Source: WJMD01 sp964596015
GTDB taxonomy: Bacteria; Joyebacterota; Joyebacteria; Joyebacterales; Joyebacteraceae
Assembly (NCBI GenBank): GCA_964596015.1
Contig: CAZQSB010000007.1
Coordinates: 29,711-93,710, forward strand
Direction of reading: 5' to 3'
Length of the DNA: 64,000 nt
Part shown: positions 42,521-51,134 of the stretch, one piece after another
How the letters are laid out: each line of letters begins with the position of its first letter
Position numbering within the stretch: the stretch's first letter is position 1
Position numbers and translations under genes: made by a program
Notes under the pieces: model-generated
Seen by the model: the letters and a program-made list of their open reading frames with translations, nothing else
Databases searched by the model: none
Told to the model about the DNA's origin: nothing

Positions 42521-43753
42521 CTACTCCCTCCTGATGGCCTCGACCGGCTCGAGCCGGGAGGCCTTCCAGGCCGGGTAGAGCGCCGCCGCGAAGCTGATGG
42601 CGATGGCGGCGGCGGCCACGAGGACGAAGTCGAGCGGGCGCATCTGCACCGGCAGCGTCTCGATCGGGTAGACGTCGCCGGGGAGCGTCACGAACTGGTA
42701 GCGGTCGATCAGCGTCGCCAGGACCCAGCCGCCCGCCAGTCCCAGCATGGTGCCGAAGAAGCCGATCACCAGGCCCTCGAAGACGAAGATCCGGAGGATC
42801 GACGCCGCCCTGGCCCCCATCGACTTCATGATGCCGATGTCCTTGGTCTTCTCCATGACGACCATGATGAGCGTGCTCGCGATGTTGAACGCCGCGACCA
42901 TGATGATGAGCGACAGGATCCAGAACATCACCTTGCGTTCGGTCCGCATCCAGGTGAAGAGGTTCCTGTTGAGCTCGATCCAGTTGTTCGCGCGGTACGG
43001 AAAGCCCCCGAACTCCTCCACCGCTCTCCGGGCGACCGACGGCGCGTCGTACGGGTCCTCGATGCGCGCGGAGATACCGGTCACCCCGTCGCCGATGCGG
43101 AAGAGTGACTGGGCGTTCGGTAAGGCAATGTACACCAGCAGCTGGTCGTATTCAAACATGCCCGAGTCGTAGAGCGCGGCCACCTCGAAGGCCTCCACAG
43201 CCGGCATGAGCCCCATCGGCGTGACGCGGTAGTCGAAGGGCGACGAGATGGCCACCGTGTCGCCGACCGTGGCCCGCACGCGCTCCGCCAGCTCGTCGCC
43301 GAGCACGATCCTCGGCGTCTCACCCGGAGCGGTCTCGAGCGTCTCGATGGGCGGTTCGACGTTCTCGGCGAAATCGGTCACCGTTGATTCGAGGGCGACG
43401 TCTATCCCACGCACCACCACGCCGTCCGAACCGCCGGGCCCCTTGAGGACCGCCTTGGAGTAGGTGAACGGCGAGGCCGCCTCGACGCCCTCGACCGCCG
43501 CGAGGCGCTCGGTGGCCTCGGAGAAGTCCCGGATCGGGTCGTTCCCGTATCTGAGCAGGATGACGTGAGCGTTGATGCCGATGATCCGCTCGTGGATCTC
43601 CTGCTCGAAACCGTTCATCACGCCGAGGACGACGATGAGCGCCATCACGCCGACCATCACGCCGACGATCGAGATGACCGTGATGATCGAGATGAACTTC
43701 GTCTGTCGCTTCGCCCGGAGATAGCGCCAGGCGACGAACCACTCGAAGGACAT
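42521..43753 (-). CDS. lolC: Lipoprotein-releasing system permease LolC/LolE
   Basis: A 410-residue permease with one N-terminal membrane helix, a large periplasmic domain (about residues 50-270) and three C-terminal helices. It opens with FVAWRYLRAKRQTKFISIIT and GVMVGVMALIVVLGVMNGFE, the LolC/E signature, and has VMEKTKDIGIMKSMGARAAS in the coupling-helix region and ending KASRLEPVEAIRRE. Only one such gene is present, so it probably acts as a homodimer (LolF-like), as in many bacteria outside the gamma group. The ATG at 43753 is 71 bases downstream of lysS. Confidence 0.93.
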   Translation of the reverse strand: MSFEWFVAWRYLRAKRQTKFISIITVISIVGVMVGVMALIVVLGVMNGFEQEIHERIIGINAHVILLRYGNDPIRDFSEATERLAAVEGVEAASPFTYSKAVLKGPGGSDGVVVRGIDVALESTVTDFAENVEPPIETLETAPGETPRIVLGDELAERVRATVGDTVAISSPFDYRVTPMGLMPAVEAFEVAALYDSGMFEYDQLLVYIALPNAQSLFRIGDGVTGISARIEDPYDAPSVARRAVEEFGGFPYRANNWIELNRNLFTWMRTERKVMFWILSLIIMVAAFNIASTLIMVVMEKTKDIGIMKSMGARAASILRIFVFEGLVIGFFGTMLGLAGGWVLATLIDRYQFVTLPGDVYPIETLPVQMRPLDFVLVAAAAIAISFAAALYPAWKASRLEPVEAIRRE

Positions 43754-43824
43754 GTCGGTCTCCGGGCCGCGCCGGTCCGCCGGCGCCGCCTGTGTTCGCG
43801 CCGGAAGCCGCTCACGGCCTCACG

Positions 43825-45288
43825 TCAGGACCCGGCCTCGTGCCGCATCGCCGGGAACAGTATCACGTCGCGGATGTGCGTCGAGTCGGTCAGGAGCATC
43901 ACGAGACGGTCGATGCCGACCCCGAGGCCCCCCGTCGGGGGCATTCCATGCTCCAGCGCCGTCAGGAAGTCCTCGTCGACGCCCTGCGCCTCGAGGTCGC
44001 CCTTCCTGCGCTCCTCCTCCTGGAGCTCGAGACGAGCGCGCTGCTCCAGCGGGTCGTTGAGCTCCGTGAAGGAGTTCCCGATCTCGAGTCCCCCGATGAA
44101 GGGCTCGAAGCGCTCGACGAAGCCGGGCGCGCCCGGCTTCTCCTTGGCCAGGGGCGAGATCTCCTTCGGGTAGTCCATGAGGAAGGTGGGCTCGATGAGC
44201 TTCGGCTCCACGAGCTCGTCCAGGGCGGCCTCGACGAGCGCGGCGCGGTCGACCGTCTCCGGCGGCTCGACCCCGGCCTTCCGGAGCGCCTCCGCGAGCT
44301 CCGAGGGAGGCGCCGTCGCGCCGACCCCGGTGGCCTCCCGGACCGCGTCGTCGACCGTGAGGCGGCGCCACGGCGGAGAGAGGTCGAGCTCGCCCCCCTG
44401 CCAAGGGACGGTCGTGCCGCCCGCGACGGCCTTTGCCGCGGCGACGACCATCTCCTCCATGAGCGCCATCATGTCCTCGTAGTCGGCGTACGCCTGATAG
44501 AGCTCGAGCTGGGTGAACTCGGGGCTGTGCGTGCGGTCCATCCCCTCGTTCCGGAAGTCCTTCCCGATCTCGAAGACGCGCTCGAGGCCGCCGACGATGA
44601 GGCGCTTGAGATACAGCTCGTCGGCGATCCTGAGATAGAGGTCCGCGTCGAGCGCGTGGTGATGCGTCACGAACGGCGCCGCGAAGGCGCCCCCGTAGAC
44701 CGGCTGCAGGATGGGGGTCTCGACCTCGATGAAGCCCCGGTCGTGCAGGAAGCGGCGGATGGTCCTGATGACGACGCTCCGCGCCAGAAAGACCCGCCGG
44801 CTCTCGGGGTTCGCGATGAGGTCGAGGTAGCGACGCCTCGACCTCACCTCGACATCCCGGACGCCGTGCCACTTCTCGGGCAGCGGACGAAGCGCCTTCG
44901 AGAGGACGGAGAGCTCCCTCACCCGCACGCTGACCTCGCCGGTGCGCGTCTTCATGACCTCCCCGCGCGCGCCGACGTGGTCCCCCACGTCGAGGAGCTT
45001 CCAGATGTCGAAGATCTCGTCGCCCACGTCGTTCTGCCGCACGAAGAGCTGGACCTTCCCGGTCCAGTCGACGAGGTCGGCGAAGCCGGCCTTGCCGTGC
45101 GACCGCACGCTCATGAGCCGGCCGGCGACCGACACGGTCCGCCCCTCGAGTTCGTCGAACGACGAGACCACCTCGTCTGCGGTGTGCGTCCTGTCGTAGT
45201 TTCTGGGATACGGATCGAGACCTGTCTCCCTGAGACGGTCCAGATGCTGTCGCATCTCGCCTGTCACGCCGCGTTCGGTCGTGTCCAA
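43825..45288 (-). CDS. lysS: Lysyl-tRNA synthetase (class II)
   Basis: A 487-residue class II synthetase charging tRNA-Lys. The OB-fold anticodon-binding domain fills about residues 45-150 (TVSVAGRLMSVRSHGKAGFA). The catalytic domain has motif 1 around RRFLHDRGFIEVETPILQP, the FGGAFAAPF-like YGGAFAAPFVTHHHALD, motif 2 FEIGKDFRNEGMDRTHSPEF T and motif 3 GMPPTGGLGVGIDRLVMLLT. I place the start at TTG (45288), which has GGAGG about 9 bases upstream; an in-frame ATG at 45255 has a weaker site and would drop 11 residues. Confidence 0.96.
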   Translation of the reverse strand: MDTTERGVTGEMRQHLDRLRETGLDPYPRNYDRTHTADEVVSSFDELEGRTVSVAGRLMSVRSHGKAGFADLVDWTGKVQLFVRQNDVGDEIFDIWKLLDVGDHVGARGEVMKTRTGEVSVRVRELSVLSKALRPLPEKWHGVRDVEVRSRRRYLDLIANPESRRVFLARSVVIRTIRRFLHDRGFIEVETPILQPVYGGAFAAPFVTHHHALDADLYLRIADELYLKRLIVGGLERVFEIGKDFRNEGMDRTHSPEFTQLELYQAYADYEDMMALMEEMVVAAAKAVAGGTTVPWQGGELDLSPPWRRLTVDDAVREATGVGATAPPSELAEALRKAGVEPPETVDRAALVEAALDELVEPKLIEPTFLMDYPKEISPLAKEKPGAPGFVERFEPFIGGLEIGNSFTELNDPLEQRARLELQEEERRKGDLEAQGVDEDFLTALEHGMPPTGGLGVGIDRLVMLLTDSTHIRDVILFPAMRHEAGS

Positions 45289-45358
45289 CGTCGCTCCCTC
45301 CGACCGGGACGCGAGACCTCGCGGGGTCCGCCCCGGTGTTCCTCCCGTGATCGACCGG

Positions 45359-46451
45359 CTAGCCGGTCGCCTTCAGATACGCCTCGATGAACTCGTCGAT
45401 GTCGCCGTCGAGGACCGCGTCGACGTTCGACGTCTCCACATTGGTCCTGGTGTCCTTCACGAGCTGGTAGGGGTGCAGCACGTACGACCTGATCTGGCTG
45501 CCCCACGCGATGTCCTGCTTTTCGCCCGCCTCTTCCTGCTGCTTCTTCCTCTGTTCCTCTTCCTTGAGCGCGTAGAGCCTCGCCCGCAGTACCTTCATCG
45601 CGTTCTCGCGGTTCCGGAACTGGGACCGCTCGGCCTGCGACGAGACGACGATGCCCGTGGGAACGTGCGTGATCCGGACCGCCGTCGAGCTCTTGTTGAC
45701 GTGCTGCCCTCCGGGACCGCTCGCGCGGAAGAAGTCGAGCTTGATGTCGGAGTCGGCGATCTCGATCTCGACGTCGTCCTCGACCTCCGGGTAGGCCGCC
45801 ACCGACGCGAACGAGGTGTGACGGCGATGCGCCGCGTCGAACGGCGACAGCCGGACGAGACGGTGGACCCCGGACTCCGCGCGGAGATATCCGTACGCGT
45901 ACGGCCCCTTGACGAGGACGGTGGCGCTCTTGATGCCGGCCTCCTCGGCGGGCTGGAGGTCGATGACCTCCGTATCGAGCCCTCTCCTGTCGGCCCAGGC
46001 GGTATACATCCGCAGGAGCATCCCCGCCCAGTCGGCAGACTCGGCGCCTCCGGCCCCGGGATGGATGGCGAGGATGGCGTTCCTCGCGTCGTTCGGGCCC
46101 GAGAGCATCTTCCGGACCTCGAGGTCGCGAAGCAGTTTCTCGACCCGGTCGATCTCGCCCTCGACGGCCTTCTCGGCCTCGCCGCCCTCCTCCTCGGCGA
46201 GCTCGACGAGGGCCTCCGCGTCGCCGATGCCGCTTCGCACCTCGGCGAGCGGCTCGAGCCACGCCCTCACGGCGTTCAGATCGTCCAGGACCGACTTGGC
46301 CTCGTCCTGGTTGTTCCAGAAGTCAGGCTTCGTCGTTTCCTTCTCGAGCTTCTCGCGGCGCGTCTCCAGTTTGGCGACGTCAAAGATAGTCCTCGAGTTC
46401 CCGAAGCCTGCGAAGCAGTTCCTCTACCCTGCGCGTGTGCTCGCTCTTCAT
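45359..46451 (-). CDS. prfB: Peptide chain release factor 2, expressed by programmed +1 frameshift
   Basis: RF2 ends translation at UGA and UAA. The gene starts at ATG 46451 and runs 23 codons to CTT TGA C (TGA at 46382-46380), the classical RF2 autoregulation site; after a +1 slip (dropping base 46382) reading continues from 46381 to the stop at 45359, giving 363 residues. A GAGGACTAT stretch just upstream provides the slip-stimulating Shine-Dalgarno-like sequence. The tripeptide SPF (VRLSPFDAAHRR) marks RF2, and GPGGQHVNKSSTA carries the GGQ peptide-release loop. Its ATG overlaps the coaE stop by 4 bases. RF2 levels should control the shift. Confidence 0.97.
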
Positions 46452-47056
46452 TCGTTCTCTCCCTGAGCTCTCCTGAGTATCTCGCGCCACACCTCTTCGG
46501 CGCGCTCCTCGAGCTCGGTCAAGGTGCCGTTGTTCTCTATCACGATGTCGGCCCGGCTCGCCACCACTCCGGGGTCGAGTTGACTTTCCATCCGCGCCTC
46601 GGCGTCCGAACGATCGTACCCGGCCCGGACGAGCCGCTCGAGCCTCACCTCACGGGGCGCCGTGACGGCGACCACCACGTCGAACTCATCCATGATGCCC
46701 CACTCCGCGAGGAGCGCGGCGTCGACCACGACGATCTCGTTCCCGTCCGGCCTCGCGCGCTCGAGCATCTTCGCGACGAGCGGGGGATGCACGATGTCGT
46801 TCAGACGCTCAGTTCCCTCTTCCGAGCCGAAGGCCGCGCGGGCGAGCTCCCGTCGGTCGAGCGAACCGTCCGGGCCGACGATGTCGGGACCGAACGCCGC
46901 GACGAGTCTCGAGAGGACCGGGCTCCCGGGCCCCACGATGTCGCGGGCGATCTCGTCCGCCGCGACGACGCGGGCCCCCAGCTCCCGGAACCGCGCCGCG
47001 ACGACGCTCTTCCCGGCCCCCATGCCTCCCGTCAGACCGACCGTGAACCCAGCCAT
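46448..47056 (-). CDS. coaE: Dephospho-CoA kinase
   Basis: A 202-residue P-loop kinase, last step of coenzyme A synthesis. The P-loop is FTVGLTGGMGAGKSVVAARF, followed by LGARVVAADEIARDIVGPGS with the substrate-binding Asp, LDRRELARAAFGSEEGTERL, the lid DIVHPPLVAKML and VVDAALLAEWGIMDEFDVVV, then VTAPREVRLERLVRAGYDRS. Complete and of normal length. It starts 3 bases after polA and overlaps prfB (ATGA), so it joins DNA repair/replication and translation genes in one run. Confidence 0.95.
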   Translation of the reverse strand: MAGFTVGLTGGMGAGKSVVAARFRELGARVVAADEIARDIVGPGSPVLSRLVAAFGPDIVGPDGSLDRRELARAAFGSEEGTERLNDIVHPPLVAKMLERARPDGNEIVVVDAALLAEWGIMDEFDVVVAVTAPREVRLERLVRAGYDRSDAEARMESQLDPGVVASRADIVIENNGTLTELEERAEEVWREILRRAQGENE

Positions 47057-47059
47057 CCG

Positions 47060-49753
47060 TCAGTGGGCCTCATACCAGTTCGCGCCTGTGTACGTGTTCA
47101 CGACGACGGGCACGTCGAGTTCGAACCCCTCCGGCGCCTCCATCTCGCGCCGGACGACCTCGGTCACCTCGTCGACGGCGGACTCGTCGACCTCCAGCAC
47201 GAGCTCGTCGTGGACCTGGAGAACGATGTCGGCCGGCAGATCGTCGGCCGCTATCCTGCTGTCGAGGCCTATCATCGCCACCTTGATCATATCGGCGGCG
47301 CTGCCCTGGATCGGCGTGTTCACGGCCGTCCGCTCGGCGATGCCGCGTATCCTCGCGTTGTCCGAGTCGAGCCCGGCTATGGGACGTCTTCGCCCGAGGA
47401 TCGTGGTCGCGTACCCGTCCGACGCGGCGCGTTCGATCGCCTCATCGGTGTAGGCGGCCACGCCCGGGTAGGTCTCGAAGTACCGCTCGATGAAGCCGGC
47501 GGCCTCGTCGACGTCGATCGAGAGCTGGCGCGCCAGACCGTAGGGGCTCATGCCGTACATGATGCCGAAGTTGACCGTCTTCGCGAGGTCGCGCTCGGCC
47601 GGCTCCACCTCGTCCTCGTCGCGGTCGAGGATGAGCGCGGCCGTCGAGCGGTGGACGTCCTTCCCCTCGTCGAAGGCCCGGATGAGGTTCTCATCGCCCG
47701 AGAGATGCGCCATCAGGCGAAGCTCGATCTGCGAGTAGTCGGCGGAGAGGAGCAGGCGTCCTTCCTCCGCGATGAACGCCTTCCTGACCTCGCGGCCGAG
47801 CTCCGTTCTGATGGGGATGTTCTGGAGGTTGGGGTCCGAGCTCGACAGCCTCCCGGTCGCCGCCACGGTCTGGTTGAAGGTCGTGTGCACTCTCCCGGTC
47901 TCCGGATGGACCAGCGCGGGCAGTGCGTCGAGGTACCCGGTCTTGAGCTTGACCAGCTGCCGGTACGACAGGATGAGGTCCGGCACCTCGTGAAGCTCTC
48001 GCAGTCCCTCGAGAACACGCACGTCCGTGGAGTAACCGGTCTTGGTGCGCTTGCCCTTCGGCAGTCCGAGCCGATCGAACAGCACCTCGCCGACCTGTTT
48101 CGGCGAATCGATGTTGAACTCGACGCCCGCGCGCTCGCAGATCCGCGTTCGAAGCGCCTCCAACTCCCCTCCGAGGCGAGAACCGAGCTTGTCGAGGAAG
48201 CCCGCGTCGATGCGGACCCCCTTCTGTTCCATGCGCGCGAGCACCGGGATGAGCGGGAGCTCGACCCGTTCAAGAAGGGAAGCGAGCCCCGCCTCGTCGA
48301 TTCTGCCCCCGAGGAGCTCCGTCAGACGGTAGGCGACGTCGGCGTCCTCGCATGCGTAGTCCCGCGCGGTCCCTGACGGCACGGCCGCGAACGAGAGCTG
48401 ATTCCTGCCCTTTCCGATGAGGTCCTCGATGGGCGTGACGCGGAGCGAGAGATGCTCCAGTGCGAGGACCGCGAGGCCGTGTTGTCTGCGTCCCGGGTCG
48501 AGGAGGTACGACGCCAGCATGGTATCGAACGAGATGGGCTCGAGCTCGACGCCGGCCGACAGGAGCACCCGGTAGTCGAACTTCAGGTTCTGGCCGTACT
48601 TCGGGATCGAAGGGTCGGTGAGCGCCCCTCTCATCCGCTCGAGCACTTCTTCGAGCGGGAGCGAGGTCCCAGTATCGTGTCCGACCGGGACGTACCGCCC
48701 GGACCCTGACCCGGTCGAGACAGCGATGCCCACGATCCCGGCTGAGATGGGATCGAGCGACGTCGTCTCGAGGTCGATCGCGAACCCGCCGGAGCGCTCC
48801 AGCCCGACGATGAGCTCGTCGAGCTCGTCCAGCGACTCGATGAGCCGGTAGTCGTCGTCGCGGCCGTTCGAATCGGGCGCGACCCTCTCGACCAGAGAAT
48901 GGAAGCCGTGCCTGCGAAAGTAGTCCGCCGCCCGGTGAGCGTCGAGAGGGCGCCGCTCGATCTCGTCGAGTGAGAGCTCGACGGGGGCGTCGGTCATGAT
49001 GGTGACGAGCGAGCGCGACCTCAGCGCGTCGTCCTTGTGCTCGATGAGCTTCTCCCTGCGCTTCGTGCCGCTCACGTCCTCGATGTTCTCGAGGATGTCC
49101 TCGACCGAACCGAAGCTCTGGACGAGCATGAGAGCGGTCTTCCTGCCGATGCCCGGCACGCCGGGAACGTTGTCCGACGCGTCCCCCATGAGAGCGAGGA
49201 CGTCGACGACGCGCTCCGGAGGAACGCCGAACTTCTCCACGACGGTCTCGGGGTCGTACGTGATGTCCTTGCCGGGGTCGATGACCGTGACCGTTTCGCT
49301 CACGAGCTGGAGGAAGTCCTTGTCGCCCGACACGATGACGGGACGAAGACCGCCGCTCTCCCCCTCGCGGGCCAGCGTGCCGATGACGTCGTCCGCCTCG
49401 TAGCCGGGAAGCTCGACCACCGTGAGTCCGAGGACCTCGACCAGCTCCTGGATGTCCGGGATCTGGTCGATGATCTCCTCGGGGGTTTCCTTCCGCGTCG
49501 CCTTGTAATCCTCGTACTGCTCGTGCCTGAAGGTCGGCTCGGGGCGGTCGAAGGCCACGGCTATGTAGTCCGGGTCGAGCTCCTCGACGATCTTGAGAAG
49601 CGAGAGAGCGAACCCGTAGAGCGCGCTCACGTTCCTTCCCGATTCGTCCGTGAGAGGACGCCGGATGAACGCGTAGTGCGATCTGTAGGCCAGCGCGGTC
49701 CCGTCGACCAGAGCCAGGACGGGGGCGCCGCCTTCCTGCACGCGCTCCGTCAT
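47060..49753 (-). CDS. polA: DNA polymerase I
   Basis: An 897-residue family A polymerase with all three domains. The 5' nuclease spans about 1-290 (LALVDGTALAYRSHYAFI, YEADDVIGTLA, VSGDKDFLQLV, DNVPGVPGIGRKTA). The 3'-5' exonuclease, about 310-500, has the acidic residues in FAIDLETTSLDP, YGQNLKFDYRVLL and YACEDADVAYRLTE, so proofreading looks intact. The polymerase, about 510-897, has TATGRLSS-type VAATGRLSSSDPNLQNIPIR, motif A LLLSADYSQIELRLMAHLSG, motif B RDLAKTVNFGIMYGMSPYGL and motif C LQVHDELVLEV. The ATG at 49753 overlaps the nadD stop. Confidence 0.97.
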   Translation of the reverse strand: MTERVQEGGAPVLALVDGTALAYRSHYAFIRRPLTDESGRNVSALYGFALSLLKIVEELDPDYIAVAFDRPEPTFRHEQYEDYKATRKETPEEIIDQIPDIQELVEVLGLTVVELPGYEADDVIGTLAREGESGGLRPVIVSGDKDFLQLVSETVTVIDPGKDITYDPETVVEKFGVPPERVVDVLALMGDASDNVPGVPGIGRKTALMLVQSFGSVEDILENIEDVSGTKRREKLIEHKDDALRSRSLVTIMTDAPVELSLDEIERRPLDAHRAADYFRRHGFHSLVERVAPDSNGRDDDYRLIESLDELDELIVGLERSGGFAIDLETTSLDPISAGIVGIAVSTGSGSGRYVPVGHDTGTSLPLEEVLERMRGALTDPSIPKYGQNLKFDYRVLLSAGVELEPISFDTMLASYLLDPGRRQHGLAVLALEHLSLRVTPIEDLIGKGRNQLSFAAVPSGTARDYACEDADVAYRLTELLGGRIDEAGLASLLERVELPLIPVLARMEQKGVRIDAGFLDKLGSRLGGELEALRTRICERAGVEFNIDSPKQVGEVLFDRLGLPKGKRTKTGYSTDVRVLEGLRELHEVPDLILSYRQLVKLKTGYLDALPALVHPETGRVHTTFNQTVAATGRLSSSDPNLQNIPIRTELGREVRKAFIAEEGRLLLSADYSQIELRLMAHLSGDENLIRAFDEGKDVHRSTAALILDRDEDEVEPAERDLAKTVNFGIMYGMSPYGLARQLSIDVDEAAGFIERYFETYPGVAAYTDEAIERAASDGYATTILGRRRPIAGLDSDNARIRGIAERTAVNTPIQGSAADMIKVAMIGLDSRIAADDLPADIVLQVHDELVLEVDESAVDEVTEVVRREMEAPEGFELDVPVVVNTYTGANWYEAH

Positions 49754-50328
49754 CTGTAGAGACTCTTCTCTCTGATGTAGGACTCGACCCCGGCCGGGAC
49801 CTGATAGCGGATGCTCCGGCCGAGCCTCACCCTCCGTCGGATGTCGGTGGCCGAGATGCCCACGAGGGGCATGTCGAGCAGCACCGAGCGCTCGTGGACC
49901 CGGGGATCGGCCTCCTCCGGGACGACGCCGGGACGCGGGGCGACGGCGAAGCGGCACTCCTCGATGAGCTTCTCGGGGTCCTTCCAGGTGAAGAACTGGT
50001 TCAGGCTGTCGGCCCCCATGATGAACCAGATCTCGTCGACCCCGGTCGTCTCCCGAACCTCGCGGACGGTCTGGATGGTGTAGGAGGCTCCCTCTCTCTC
50101 GGCCTCGATGTCCGAGACGTCGAGCGCCGGATTCCCATGAACGGCGATGCGCGTCATCGCCATGCGGTCGACGAAGGGCGAGACGTCGTCGCCCTCCTTG
50201 TGCGGCGGGCGGGCGGCCGGAACAACGAGCACGCGATCGAGACCCAGCTGGTCGACGGCCGTTTCGGCCGCGATGAGGTGAGCTATGTGCACGGGGTCGA
50301 ATGTGCCGCCGAGGATGCCGAGTGCCAG
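49750..50328 (-). CDS. nadD: Nicotinate-nucleotide adenylyltransferase, probable CTG start
   Basis: NadD makes deamido-NAD from nicotinate mononucleotide and ATP. The nucleotide-binding motif GILGGTFDPVHIAHL at the very N-terminus and ISATDIRRRVRLG near the C-terminus identify it; VPAARPPHKEG and IWFIMGADSLNQFFTWKDPE are further blocks. The motif is preserved only if translation begins upstream of the first GTG (50292), which would cut away GGTFDP. In frame upstream there is no ATG, GTG or TTG before the neighbouring stop; a CTG at 50328 follows AGGGAGGGA with about 8-base spacing and gives a normal 192-residue protein. I therefore propose CTG as the start. It precedes polA (ATGA overlap). 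Confidence 0.9.
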   Translation of the reverse strand: MALGILGGTFDPVHIAHLIAAETAVDQLGLDRVLVVPAARPPHKEGDDVSPFVDRMAMTRIAVHGNPALDVSDIEAEREGASYTIQTVREVRETTGVDEIWFIMGADSLNQFFTWKDPEKLIEECRFAVAPRPGVVPEEADPRVHERSVLLDMPLVGISATDIRRRVRLGRSIRYQVPAGVESYIREKSLYR

Positions 50329-50359
50329 AGCTGTTCCCTCCCTCTTGAGACGGACGGAG

Positions 50360-51121
50360 CTACTGGCCGGCCTCGTCGCCGGACCCGGCCGGACGAGCTT
50401 CCTCCGTCGACGCTGGGAAAAGCCGCTCGCGGCGCGCCTGGACCTCGTCGGCCTCGGCGGTCCTCCCGGCCTCGCGGAGATTCGACTCCCAGACCCGGAG
50501 GGACCGGGGCGCCCAGGGAGTGTCCGGATACTCCTCCACGACCTGGTCGAAGTAGATGCCGGCCGCGTCGAGGTCGCCCAGCTGGAGATAGAGCTCGGCC
50601 GAGAGGAACAGCTTCTCGGCCAGCCTCGACCGGAGCTCCGCCTTCAGCTCCTCGGCGTCGTCGGAGAACTCGCTCCCCGGATAGGCCGCGAGAAAGCGGT
50701 TGAGCCGCGCCAGGGCTCTCCTGGTCATCGACTGGTCCAGCGTCGCGGGCAACGACTGCTCGTAGAACGTGAGCCCCAGCTTGTACTGGGCCTCCGGCAC
50801 CAGCGGCGAGTCGGGGTAGTCCTCCATCAGCCTCATGTACCCGTGCTCCGCGAGCGCGTACTCGCGGATCGCGCGATGCGCGTCGGCGAGCCCGAGGAGC
50901 GCGTCGTCGGCCTCCGGGGCGAGGGGATGGTCGTCGGTGACGCGCCTGAACGCCTCGATGGCGATCAGGTAGTCTTCGGAGGCCATCGCCGCCGCGCCGA
51001 TGTCATATGCCCTCTCGGCCGTGACGTCGGAGAGTTCCGGCATCGGCGAGCAGCCGCCGAACCAGAGCGCCGCCGTCACGAGCACGAGAAGAAGTGTGGT
51101 TCGAGGCTCTGTTCTCTTCAA
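50360..51121 (-). CDS. bamD: Outer membrane assembly lipoprotein BamD, TTG start
   Basis: A 253-residue lipoprotein with TPR-like helices. The signal peptide TLLLVLVTAALWFGGC ends in a lipobox (FGGC), and the mature part has repeats typical of BamD/YfiO: AERAYDIGAAAMASEDYLIA, AIEAFRRVTDDHPLAPEADD, AEHGYMRLMEDYPDSPLVPE, AQYKLGLTFYEQSLPATLDQ and LNRFLAAYPGSEFSDDAEEL. BamD is the essential partner of BamA. I chose TTG at 51121 because GGAGG stands 5 bases upstream and it gives a normal signal peptide; an ATG at 51208 would overlap the preceding gene by 74 bases and add an odd extension. Confidence 0.88.
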   Translation of the reverse strand: MKRTEPRTTLLLVLVTAALWFGGCSPMPELSDVTAERAYDIGAAAMASEDYLIAIEAFRRVTDDHPLAPEADDALLGLADAHRAIREYALAEHGYMRLMEDYPDSPLVPEAQYKLGLTFYEQSLPATLDQSMTRRALARLNRFLAAYPGSEFSDDAEELKAELRSRLAEKLFLSAELYLQLGDLDAAGIYFDQVVEEYPDTPWAPRSLRVWESNLREAGRTAEADEVQARRERLFPASTEEARPAGSGDEAGQ

Positions 51122-51134
51122 CGGCTCCTCCGCG

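Noticed and set aside
45281..48376. A 1031-codon open frame on the plus strand
   Set aside because: It lies opposite prfB, coaE and polA, all of which have intact motifs on the minus strand; the frame has no recognisable domain or ribosome site.
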